From: UBA2377 sp964525935
Lineage (GTDB): Bacteria > Verrucomicrobiota > Verrucomicrobiia > Opitutales > Opitutaceae
Reading direction: 5' to 3'
Length of the DNA stretch: 64,000 nucleotides
Assembly: GCA_964525935.1 (NCBI GenBank)
Contig: CAZGJZ010000004.1
Coordinates: 248,001 to 312,000, forward strand
Shown: piece by piece, positions 50,211-59,171 of the stretch
How the letters are laid out: each line of letters begins with the position of its first letter
Position numbering within the stretch: position 1 is the stretch's first letter
Notes under the pieces: generated by a model
What the model was told of the DNA's origin: nothing
Seen by the model: the letters and a program-made list of their open reading frames with translations, nothing else
Database searches by the model: none
Translations under genes and position numbers: made by a program

Positions 50211-51323
50211 TTGAATACCTACGACCGGCATCTCTTGGGCGAATGGCTGAAAATCCTCGGACTCGTGATGGGTGCCTGCGTGGGACTGCTGTTCGTGCAG
50301 GTGCTCTACGATGATTTTCGCACGCTGAACGACCTTGGGGCGCACGGGGCGGATTTCTGGATTTATTTCTTCGTCACCCTGCCGAGCTTCCTCGCGCTGG
50401 TGCTGTTGTTTTCCGTGCTGGTGTCGCTGCTGTTCGTGCTGGGCAAGCTGCACCGGGCGAACGAATTCATCGCGCTGCGGGCGGCCGGGGTGAGCCTGCT
50501 GCGCATCACCGCGCCGGTGTGGCTGATCGGCCTGCTGGCGTGCGGGCTCTCGTGGTATCTCAACGCCAGCATCGTGCCGTGGTCGGTCGAGGAATCGCGC
50601 CGGCTGCGCGACAACCTCCAATATCTCCAGCAGGCAAAATCACTGGCGGAGGATCGCGTGGGCGCGGTTTACAGTGTCGGCTTCGACAACCGGCCGGCGC
50701 GGCGCATGTGGTTTTTCAACCGCTACAGCCAGTTTACGCAGAAGGGCTACGGCGTGTCAGTGTCGGAGCTCGACGTGCAGCGCCGCGAGTCGCGCCGCAT
50801 CGTGGCCGCCGAAGGGTGGTATGACGCCGCGCGTCGGGGCTGGGTGTTCAAGAACGGGCGCGAGTTGTTGTTCGAGACGGAGTCGGGTGAGATGATCCAG
50901 CCACGGCCGTTCACCGAGCTGTTCATGGACAACTACCGCGAGGATCCGCGACTCATGCTCATCATCGACCGCAAGGCCGGCGACCTTTCGATCTACGAAC
51001 TGCGGCGGCTGATCGACTACTACACGGCGGGCAATAATCCGAAGGCCATCCCCTACGAGGTGCGCTACTATGGGTTGCTCGCCGACACGCTGGGGCCGCT
51101 GATCGTGATCGCGCTGGCGGTGCCGTTTGCGGTGTCGGGCGTGCGCGTGAACCCGGCCGTGGGCGTATCGAAATCCATCGGCCTGTTTTTTCTCTATTAC
51201 ATTTTCATGAACCTCGCGACGTCGCTGGCGACGGCGGGGCAGATGGATCCGTTGCTGGCCGCGTGGATGCCGAACATCGGCATGGCGGCGATCAGCGTGT
51301 GGCTGTTTGCGCGGTTGAGGTGA
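50211..51323 (+). CDS. LptF/LptG family lipopolysaccharide export permease
   Basis: This YjgP/YjgQ permease extracts LPS from the inner membrane for transport by the Lpt bridge. YDRHLLGEWLKILGLVMGACVGLLFVQ is the first span, and YFFVTLPSFLALVLLFSVLVSLLFVLGKLHRANEF with the conserved RAAGVSLLRI follows. A periplasmic beta-jellyroll fills about residues 120-260, and PFAVSGVRVNPAVGVSKSIGLFFLYYI lies near the end. No ATG sits near the homology start. A TTG at 50211 (370 residues) is the best choice, since the open frame before it encodes unconserved sequence crossing a repeat-like stretch. F and G cannot be told apart here. The second permease is not in the window. Confidence 0.88.
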   Translation: MNTYDRHLLGEWLKILGLVMGACVGLLFVQVLYDDFRTLNDLGAHGADFWIYFFVTLPSFLALVLLFSVLVSLLFVLGKLHRANEFIALRAAGVSLLRITAPVWLIGLLACGLSWYLNASIVPWSVEESRRLRDNLQYLQQAKSLAEDRVGAVYSVGFDNRPARRMWFFNRYSQFTQKGYGVSVSELDVQRRESRRIVAAEGWYDAARRGWVFKNGRELLFETESGEMIQPRPFTELFMDNYREDPRLMLIIDRKAGDLSIYELRRLIDYYTAGNNPKAIPYEVRYYGLLADTLGPLIVIALAVPFAVSGVRVNPAVGVSKSIGLFFLYYIFMNLATSLATAGQMDPLLAAWMPNIGMAAISVWLFARLR

Positions 51324-51385
51324 CGCGCGCGGCGCCGGGCGGACGGGCGGAATGGGCGTAGCAAGCTGCGCCCCTGCGGCGTGGT

Positions 51386-51814
51386 TCAGCCGACGCGGGC
51401 GAACCACGATTCGATGCGCTGCCAGACGGCGTTGCTCGGCCAGAGCATGATGACCCAGATGACGATGCAGTTGATGTAGCTGAGGAAGACCGCAGCGCTG
51501 GCCATGTCCTTTACGCGCTTGGCGAGCGGGTGTTGCTCGGGGCGCACATAGTCGATGGTCCACTCGATGGCGGAGTTGAGGAGCTCGACGATCAGGATGA
51601 GGATGAGCGATGCGATCATCAGCGCGGTCGAGACGGCGTTGACCGGCAGGATGATGGCGAGCGGGGTCAGCAGGATGGCGAAGATGAGGTCTTCGCGGAA
51701 CGAGGGCTCGTGCTTCAGGGCGGCGAAAAACCCGTCGATGGAGTAGCGGACCGAGGAAAAGAAGTTCCGGAAGCTGCGGCGCTTGGGTTCGAGGGTATCG
51801 CTCGGCGTGGACAC
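51386..51814 (-). CDS. dgkA: diacylglycerol kinase (DgkA type)
   Basis: This 142-residue integral membrane kinase recycles diacylglycerol or phosphorylates undecaprenol. SFRNFFSSVRYSIDGFFAALKHEPSFREDL is the amphipathic N-terminal region. ILIVELLNSAIEWTIDYV near residue 75 is the family signature with catalytic Glu and Asn. AKRVKDMASAAVFLSYINCIVIWVIML near the end is the last membrane region. In a polysaccharide-producing cell it may help regenerate lipid carrier. It converges with the LptF/G gene. Confidence 0.93.
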   Translation of the reverse strand: MSTPSDTLEPKRRSFRNFFSSVRYSIDGFFAALKHEPSFREDLIFAILLTPLAIILPVNAVSTALMIASLILILIVELLNSAIEWTIDYVRPEQHPLAKRVKDMASAAVFLSYINCIVIWVIMLWPSNAVWQRIESWFARVG

Positions 51815-51879
51815 GCCGGAGGATGTAGGCGAAGCATGCGCCGGGCGGAAGCGCGAAGTTTGCCGACGGGCGCGCCGGC

Positions 51880-52113
51880 TCAGGACTTCTTCCGGCGTTT
51901 GGGCCGCGGGGCGGGCGGGGTAGTGGCGACGGGCTCCGGGTCTAGCTCGGAGAAATCGTTGATGATGCCCTCGTGGCGACGGTCCTGTTTGTAGATCTGC
52001 AGGATGCGCCCGTGCTCATAGTCGGTGGTCGGGAAAATCTTCGGCGGCTCACCTTTGAGAAAGATCCCGGTGTAGGCCCGCTGCCGGTCGACGAGTCGGC
52101 GGATGACGATCAT
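51880..52113 (-). CDS. small protein of unknown function downstream of the oxygenase
   Basis: A 77-residue frame begins MIVIRRLVDRQRAYTGIFLKG and includes IFPTTDYEHGRILQIYKQD, then EGIINDFSELDP and a Lys/Arg-rich tail PRPKRRKKS. Composition looks like real protein rather than a shadow, since the other frames here are arginine- and proline-rich. The coding-like quality continues back to about 52170, right behind the oxygenase stop, but no ATG, GTG or TTG is available there, so the start is uncertain and a frameshift is possible. I do not recognise the family. Confidence 0.55.
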   Translation of the reverse strand: MIVIRRLVDRQRAYTGIFLKGEPPKIFPTTDYEHGRILQIYKQDRRHEGIINDFSELDPEPVATTPPAPRPKRRKKS

Positions 52114-52172
52114 GGCGACAGTGAAACCGGGTTGGCTGAATTTGCCCGTGACGGAGAGAAAGGGCGACGCCT

Positions 52173-52790
52173 TTACGACCAGTTGAAATTGAAGCTGATA
52201 CTGATGCGCTCGGCGTCGACGCGGTTGGCGGCGACTTCGTGGCGGAGCCAGCTTTCGAAGAGGATGACGTTGCCGGCGTGCGCGGGGTAGGTGACGTGGG
52301 TCTGGTTGGTGCGGCGGGCACCGGGCGCGCGGGGCGGGGCGGCCATGAATTTGCTGAGCCGCGGGTCCTCGAACTTGAGGCCGGGGCAGCCGGCGGGGGT
52401 CGTCACGTAGTAAGTGCCGCTGATGAACGACAGCGGGTGGAGATGCAGCGAGTGCGCGGCGGTCGGCGGCATGACGTTTACCCAGCAGTCGGTCATCCGC
52501 ACGGTGCGGCCGCGGAGGTTGAAATCGAGGGTCTGCGCAAAGGCGCGGGCGTGGCGCAGGAGTTTTTTCTCCAGGGCGGCGAACGTGCTCGAGAAACGGT
52601 GCAGTTCGTTCATCGACGCGTAGCTGGTGTAGCCGCCGGGATAGTTTTTCTCCGACCAACGGCGACCGGCGGCATCGTAGTCACGCAGGCGGTGACACTC
52701 GTCGGCGAGATCGGCGTTGAGGCGATCGAGGCCGGTTTTTTGCAGCGGCTCGCAGTAAATTTGCGTGGGAAACCAGGCGCGGACGGGCAT
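52173..52790 (-). CDS. putative 2OG-Fe(II) oxygenase (TIGR02466-like)
   Basis: This 205-residue protein starts MPVRAWFPTQIYCEPLQKTGL, the typical opening of this cyanophage- and marine-type oxygenase family. NYPGGYTSYASMNELHRFS and VNVMPPTAAHSLHLHPLSFISGTYYV place the first metal histidines. FEDPR follows, and AGNVILFESWLRHEVAANR supplies the last histidine and an arginine. Members are thought to hydroxylate an unknown substrate with iron and 2-oxoglutarate. I prefer the ATG at 52790 to one twelve codons upstream. It diverges from a PhyH-type oxygenase gene across about 100 bases. Confidence 0.85.
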   Translation of the reverse strand: MPVRAWFPTQIYCEPLQKTGLDRLNADLADECHRLRDYDAAGRRWSEKNYPGGYTSYASMNELHRFSSTFAALEKKLLRHARAFAQTLDFNLRGRTVRMTDCWVNVMPPTAAHSLHLHPLSFISGTYYVTTPAGCPGLKFEDPRLSKFMAAPPRAPGARRTNQTHVTYPAHAGNVILFESWLRHEVAANRVDAERISISFNFNWS

Positions 52791-52893
52791 GGAGCGAGCA
52801 TGGTTGCGGGGCCGGGCGGCGGGCAACGGTGAAAAATCAGGCCGTATTTGCTTCTAGCCGCGGTCGGCGGGGGCTTAGGTGCAGGGCTACGTC

Positions 52894-53718
52894 ATGAAAA
52901 CCAAGGTCACCGCCGCGCACGCGGCCTTCTATCGGGAAAACGGCTACATCATTTTGCGCGGGGTTATTCCCGCCGCACTCATGGAACGGCTGCGGGCCAT
53001 GGCCGAGGAGGCGCGGACGATTGCGCACCGGCTGCACGGTCCGCAGGCGCAGCGGTTGCAGCCGCTGGGCGATCATGTCGATGTGACGGCGATGCGGGAG
53101 TTCAATGCACTGCCGGACCTGCTGGCGGCGTTTCGCACGATCCTGACGGAACGGCACTCGATGTCGGACCCGGCGACCAACACGGTGTTGTTTCAGCCGA
53201 CGGATCACTGCTGGGCGACGGAGTGGCACCGCGACCTGCGCGATCACATGGACACCGCGACGCTGACCGAACTGATGGGCGGACGCGACTGGGCGCAGGT
53301 GGCGACGGCTTTTGATAATTTTAACCAGTATAACTGCGCGCTCTACGAGGACTCCTCGACGTGGTTTGTGCCCGGGAGTCACACGCGCGTGACCGATACG
53401 CCGGCGGAGCTGGCGGCGGCGCGCGCGCTGGATCGTGCGGGCGTGGAAAACAAGCAGAGGCTGCGCAGCGAGTCGGCGCAGGAGCTGTTGTTGCAGGATT
53501 ATGGCCAGAACATGCCGGGGGCGGTGCAGGTGGTGTTGCAGGCGGGCGATCTCGTGCTCTACCGCAACACGGCCTGGCATCTGGGCAGCTACGTGCCTTA
53601 CCGCCGCCGGGCGACGTTGCACGGGCAGGCGGACACGCCGGAGTTTGCGCAGTTCAAGCTCGAGATGATCGAGACGATGAAACGCATCCAGGCACGCAAG
53701 GCGGCGGTCGCGAAATAA
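52894..53718 (+). CDS. PhyH-type Fe(II)/2-oxoglutarate dioxygenase
   Basis: This is a 274-residue protein. VTAAHAAFYRENGYIILRGVI is the standard PhyH N-terminus. The iron ligands are H112 and D114 in EWHRDLRDH and H229 in NTAWHLGSYVPYRRR, and the following arginines can bind 2-oxoglutarate. The large central insert (AFDNFNQYNCALYEDSSTW) is typical of ectoine-hydroxylase-like members, but the substrate is not predictable. The ATG at 52894 is preferred to 52879. It is followed six bases later by the M14 carboxypeptidase gene, so the two may share a transcript. Confidence 0.9.
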   Translation: MKTKVTAAHAAFYRENGYIILRGVIPAALMERLRAMAEEARTIAHRLHGPQAQRLQPLGDHVDVTAMREFNALPDLLAAFRTILTERHSMSDPATNTVLFQPTDHCWATEWHRDLRDHMDTATLTELMGGRDWAQVATAFDNFNQYNCALYEDSSTWFVPGSHTRVTDTPAELAAARALDRAGVENKQRLRSESAQELLLQDYGQNMPGAVQVVLQAGDLVLYRNTAWHLGSYVPYRRRATLHGQADTPEFAQFKLEMIETMKRIQARKAAVAK

Positions 53719-53724
53719 GACGTC

Positions 53725-55233
53725 ATGAAACACGCGCGCACACTGGCGGGATTGATTGCACTGGTAACGCTGACGCTCCCTGCACGTGCAGCGGAGGCAG
53801 CGGCGCCGGCGCGCACGCTGCTGGTCGAGGTGCGCCACGTGCCGGCCGCGATGCGCGTTGCGGAAGGCGTGAAGGCGGGGGCGGGGAAGTTCTCGTTCGA
53901 TTCCTATGCGCGTGACCGCGTGCTCAGCACCGTGCGCGACACCGTGCAAGTGCTGGCGACGCCGGAGGAGCTGGCGCAGATCAAGGCGGAAGGGTTGGAA
54001 GCGTCGGTGTTGTTGGAGAGCACGGATCCGCTCACGCTCATCAAGCGGGCGTTTTACGGGCCGACGCTGGCGCTCGATCCGATTTACCATAGCTACGCGC
54101 AGATCACGGCGCGGGCGGAGGAGTTGGCGCGGCAATATCCGCGGCTCATTGCGCGATTCCAGATTGGCGAGACGACGCAGTATCGGCGGCCGATCTATGC
54201 CTACCGACTGTCGAACGACGCGAAGCGCGCGCAGGAGCGGCCGGCCGTGATGTTCGATGGCTGCCACCATTCCGACGAGGTGATGGGGGCCGAGATCGTG
54301 CTCGCGCTCATGGAGAAGCTCACCGCCGGCTACGGGCAGGATGCCGAGGTGACCGGGTGGCTCGACACGCTGGAAATCTGGCTCGTGCCGGTCGTCAACG
54401 TGGACGGGCACAACATCGTGACCTCGGGTCAGGATCCGCGCTGGCGCAAGAACGCGCGGGATGTGAACGGCGACGGCGTGGTGGGGATTTATCCCGAGGG
54501 CGTGGACGTCAACCGCGGTTACGATTTCAACTGGGCGCTGGGTGGCTCGGACCAACCGGAAGGTGTGAGCTACCGCGGGACGCATCCTTTTTCGGAAGCG
54601 GAGAACCGCGCGATGCGGACGCTGGCGGACCGGCGGCAGTTTTTGCTCTCGGTTTCGTATCACAGCCAGGGCGAGGTGATTTTTTACCCGTGGACGTGGG
54701 ACGGCACGAAGGCGCCGGACGACGCGGTGATCAAGCGCATCGCGGCGGATGTGGCGGCGCACATTCCGACGATGGATGGCACGGGCACGTATGCGATTTC
54801 ACCCGGCGGACCCGCGAGTCAGAGCTATCCCTGGTTTTATGGCCGGCGGGGCGTGATCGATATGATCATTGAGACGGGAAAAGGCGTGCACGTGTTTCCA
54901 CCGGCGGAAGTGCCGGGGATCATCGCGGCGAATCTCGAAGGCGTGCGGGCGCTGCTGCGGCACGCGGCGGGGCCAGGACTCGCGGTGAAGGTGACCGATG
55001 CCGCGACGGGCAAACCACTCGTGGCGCAGGTATGGCTGCCGCAGATCGACAACGAGACCGTGGACCGGCGCGTGACGGATGCGGAGTTTGGCCGGCGCTG
55101 GCGGTTGCTGGAGCCAGGCCGGCACCGGGTGATCATTTCCTCCGCGGGCTATGAGACGAAGGTGCTGCGCGACGTGGAAGTGGGCGCGACCGGCTGGACG
55201 GCGCTGGAGGTGGCGCTGACGCTGGAAAAATAA
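53725..55233 (+). CDS. M14 family zinc carboxypeptidase, exported
   Basis: This 502-residue enzyme removes C-terminal residues from peptides outside the cytoplasm. A signal peptide (to about residue 23) is followed by a propeptide-like region and the catalytic domain. GCHHSDEVMGAE gives the HxxE zinc pair (H182, E185), SYHSQGEVIF the third ligand (H313) and DMIIETGKG the catalytic glutamate (E383). VDVNRGYDFNWALGG matches the substrate-carboxylate region. From about residue 415 a carboxypeptidase-regulatory-like beta domain follows (LAVKVTDAATGKPLVAQVWL). Together with the POT transporter two genes away it suggests peptide use. Confidence 0.94.
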   Translation: MKHARTLAGLIALVTLTLPARAAEAAAPARTLLVEVRHVPAAMRVAEGVKAGAGKFSFDSYARDRVLSTVRDTVQVLATPEELAQIKAEGLEASVLLESTDPLTLIKRAFYGPTLALDPIYHSYAQITARAEELARQYPRLIARFQIGETTQYRRPIYAYRLSNDAKRAQERPAVMFDGCHHSDEVMGAEIVLALMEKLTAGYGQDAEVTGWLDTLEIWLVPVVNVDGHNIVTSGQDPRWRKNARDVNGDGVVGIYPEGVDVNRGYDFNWALGGSDQPEGVSYRGTHPFSEAENRAMRTLADRRQFLLSVSYHSQGEVIFYPWTWDGTKAPDDAVIKRIAADVAAHIPTMDGTGTYAISPGGPASQSYPWFYGRRGVIDMIIETGKGVHVFPPAEVPGIIAANLEGVRALLRHAAGPGLAVKVTDAATGKPLVAQVWLPQIDNETVDRRVTDAEFGRRWRLLEPGRHRVIISSAGYETKVLRDVEVGATGWTALEVALTLEK

Positions 55234-55244
55234 GTGCGCGGCGC

Positions 55245-55565
55245 TTACTTTGCGTAGACTTTCAGGCCGACGACGCCGGAGACGATGAGCAGGATGCACA
55301 CGATGCGCGCCGCGGTCGCAGGCTCTTTTAGGATGAAGATGCCGACGAGAGCGGTGCCCACGGCGCCGATACCGGTCCATACGGCGTAGGCGGTGCCGAT
55401 GGGGAGTTCGCGCGCGGCGACGGCGAGGAGCCACATGCTGGCAGCCATCGTCGTGATGACGCCGACGGAGGGCCAGAGTTTGGTGAAACCGTGCGTGGAT
55501 TTGAGACCGGAAGCCCAGACGATTTCGAGGGCGGCGGCGACCAGAAGGATGAGCCAGCTTTTCAT
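55245..55565 (-). CDS. SMR family efflux protein (SugE/Gdx-like)
   Basis: This 106-residue protein has four membrane spans. LLVAAALEIVWASGLKSTHGFTKLW carries the membrane-embedded glutamate (about E14) essential for proton-coupled efflux, and AYAVWTGIGAVGTALVGIF is the family signature. LEIVWASGLK fits the SugE/Gdx guanidinium-exporter branch better than EmrE, though I cannot exclude quaternary ammonium export. I found no guanidine riboswitch upstream, only a palindromic repeat. It converges with the M14 peptidase gene. Confidence 0.88.
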   Translation of the reverse strand: MKSWLILLVAAALEIVWASGLKSTHGFTKLWPSVGVITTMAASMWLLAVAARELPIGTAYAVWTGIGAVGTALVGIFILKEPATAARIVCILLIVSGVVGLKVYAK

Positions 55566-55580
55566 AGAGGAGAAAATGAA

Positions 55581-55650
55581 ACCACGAAGGACACGAAGCT
55601 CACGAAGAATAATTCAGAGGGCGCTTTGTGTCCTTGGTGAGCTTTGTGGT
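55581..55650. repeat. extragenic palindromic repeat of NNCACNAAG nonamers
   Basis: The left arm (55581-55607) is three nonamers, ACCACGAAG, GACACGAAG and CTCACGAAG. The right arm (55624-55650) is, read on the other strand, ACCACAAAG, CTCACCAAG and GACACAAAG. The middle and last units are therefore swapped. The whole can fold as a long imperfect hairpin between the SMR and POT genes. Elements of this style occur between genes in many bacteria; its function here is unknown. Confidence 0.7.
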
Positions 55651-55682
55651 TCACACAAACCACGCCTAAACGCTTCTGCTGG

Positions 55683-57170
<1,488 letters not shown>

Positions 57171-57236
57171 GGCTGGCGAGACTGCCGCGCGGGGCAGGCG
57201 TGGGCAAAGCTCAAATGGCCGCAGGCCAGCCTGGCG

Positions 57237-59096
57237 TCACGCAGGACGAATCACGGCGCGGATGGTGGCGGTGCGGACATCGCCGCGGCAGCGCAGCGCG
57301 AGGCGGGTTGGGTGCGGCGGCTGGTCGATGGTGTCGGTGGCGGTTTCCAGTTCGGCGCCGGTGCAGCTCGTTTCGACCGTGATGGCGGCAACGTCGTCGG
57401 CGATGCGGATCGAGGGACCGGCGATCGTGACCTTGCCGGTCGTGATGAGCGCGGACTCGAAGGCGGAGGGTTCGGAGAATTCCACGTGGTCGGTGATGGT
57501 GAGCGAGCCGGCGCCGCGGCGGTCGTAGAGATACTCGCGGGTGAGTCGGCGCAAGCCGGGCACGTCGTAGATGCTGCGCAGGTCGAAGACGATGCGGTCG
57601 GTGGCGTCGGTGAATTCCTTGGCGAGCACGGTGGTGCGCCGGTCGGCACCGTATTCCTGCAGCCGGCCGGCGACGCGCGGAACGGGGTGGCCGAAGGAGT
57701 TGAGCAGCTGGCTGTCGTAGCGTTTTTCGCTGAACGTGCGGAAGGTATAAACCTCGAGACCGGGATCGAGGATGAGCGTGCGACCGTCGAGGATGACGTT
57801 GAAGGTGCCGAGGTCGTTGTGGTTGTGGTTCACACCATTGTTGCCGCCGAGCAGCAGGGCGGAGAAACGCCGCGTGGTGGCGGGGCCGGGTCGGCTGATG
57901 AGCGTGAGCGCCTGCGGAAACCAGTCGCGGATGCCAGGGGTGAACGCGCGGCGCATCGGCTGGAGGGGATCGCGGGTGCGGAACATCCAGAGCAACGGCT
58001 CGCTGGCGAGGTGCAGGCTCATGTTCGCGAGCGGGTCGGCGCCGAGCGGGAGCGGATCGGCAGGCGGTGTGGCGTCGGCGCGGTTGTCGAGCCAGCTGCG
58101 CACCCAGGGGTTGGGCTGGCCGCCGAGGTTGCTGTCGGCGAAACAAGGGAAGACGCCGGGCTGAATCTCGGTGTGGTCGGGCCAGCGGGCGATGCGGCGC
58201 CACTTGGGTTCGTCGAGGGGATCGATGGTGTTGCCGGTGGCGAAGCGCAGCAGCTCGGCGAACTGGATGAAATTCATGAAGCCGTAGCCCCAGTAACCGA
58301 CGCCTTCGGTGCACGCGCCGTCGTCGGTGAAACTTTCACGGAAATCGCGGATGCGGGCGTCGACGAAGGCGAGCCACCACGCGCGGTCAGCGGCGTCGGG
58401 CAGAATCGCGACGGCAGCCTGGGCGGTGCCGGAAAGGCAGACGGCGAGCCAGTTGTGCTTGATGGCAAACCACCAGTAGAGATCGCGGCCGGTTTCGATG
58501 CGCTGGCGCATCGGGCCGAAGAGGCGGGCCTGTAACTCGCGCAGCACGCGTTCGCCGAAGCCCGCGGGCAGGCGCGGGCCGAGCAGGCGGACGGTGAGCG
58601 CGAGGTTCTCGGCGGTGTGGACGACGCCGAGGTCCACGTCGACGGTCTTGCGCTGGTAATTCAGGCGTTCCCGTTCGTCTTCATACGGATGGAGCCAGGT
58701 GCGCAGGACGCTGAGGCGTTCGAAATCGGCGACGATGTGCGGAATGAATTCGCCGGTATCGTGGATCAGTTCCGCGAGCAAAAAGGCGCCCTGGCGGTGG
58801 CGCGTGCCGCCGAGCGCCTGGCCGATGCGGGTCATGTCCTTGCGCTCAAGACTGTCGAGGAAGGTGGCGTCGGTGTAATCGGGGACGGGCTGGGAGACGA
58901 GGTCGCGGGCGGCCTGCAAGGCGCGGCGACCGATGGATTCGTCGCGCCAGCGGTCCCACGCGGCGCGGTGGGTCACATCGGGCGCGAAGGTGAAGGGCTG
59001 CTGGGGCAGCAGCGCCTGGAGGGCGCGCACGCGTTCGGGATTGGGCGCGTAGGTTTCGCCGGCGGGCAGGTCGAATTTGAAATCGTAGGCGCCCAT
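57237..59096 (-). CDS. heparinase II/III-like protein, paralogue A
   Basis: This 619-residue protein has an N-terminal (alpha/alpha) toroid-like half with RERLNYQRKTVDVDLGVVHTAENL and WWFAIKHNWLAVCLSGTAQA. The C-terminal beta-sandwich of the heparinase II/III family includes NGVNHNHNDLGTFNVILDG, LILDPGLEVYTFRTFSEKRY and LNSFGHPVPRVAGRLQ, which carry the catalytic-type His and Tyr residues. There is no signal peptide (MGAYDFKFDLPAGETYAPN), so it would act in the cytoplasm on imported uronic-acid-containing oligosaccharides. The neighbouring paralogue has exactly the same length. The substrate could be a glycosaminoglycan- or alginate-like fragment. Confidence 0.88.
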   Translation of the reverse strand: MGAYDFKFDLPAGETYAPNPERVRALQALLPQQPFTFAPDVTHRAAWDRWRDESIGRRALQAARDLVSQPVPDYTDATFLDSLERKDMTRIGQALGGTRHRQGAFLLAELIHDTGEFIPHIVADFERLSVLRTWLHPYEDERERLNYQRKTVDVDLGVVHTAENLALTVRLLGPRLPAGFGERVLRELQARLFGPMRQRIETGRDLYWWFAIKHNWLAVCLSGTAQAAVAILPDAADRAWWLAFVDARIRDFRESFTDDGACTEGVGYWGYGFMNFIQFAELLRFATGNTIDPLDEPKWRRIARWPDHTEIQPGVFPCFADSNLGGQPNPWVRSWLDNRADATPPADPLPLGADPLANMSLHLASEPLLWMFRTRDPLQPMRRAFTPGIRDWFPQALTLISRPGPATTRRFSALLLGGNNGVNHNHNDLGTFNVILDGRTLILDPGLEVYTFRTFSEKRYDSQLLNSFGHPVPRVAGRLQEYGADRRTTVLAKEFTDATDRIVFDLRSIYDVPGLRRLTREYLYDRRGAGSLTITDHVEFSEPSAFESALITTGKVTIAGPSIRIADDVAAITVETSCTGAELETATDTIDQPPHPTRLALRCRGDVRTATIRAVIRPA

Positions 59097-59128
59097 GGGG
59101 TGTGGGGTTGGGGTCTGGTTTTGAGGCG

Positions 59129-59160
59129 AAAAAAAGGCCGGCAGAGGAATCTGCCGGCCT
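59129..59160 (-). terminator. intrinsic terminator between the heparinase-like paralogues
   Basis: On the minus strand AGGCCGGCAG and CTGCCGGCCT form a ten-base stem with a six-base loop, followed by seven T. It starts 11 bases after the stop of paralogue B, so paralogue A should have its own promoter or be read through. Confidence 0.9.
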
Positions 59161-59171
59161 GCCCTGAAGGT

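Noticed and set aside
55566..55682. Guanidine riboswitch upstream of the SMR gene
   Set aside because: No conserved aptamer core; the interval is filled by the nonamer palindrome.
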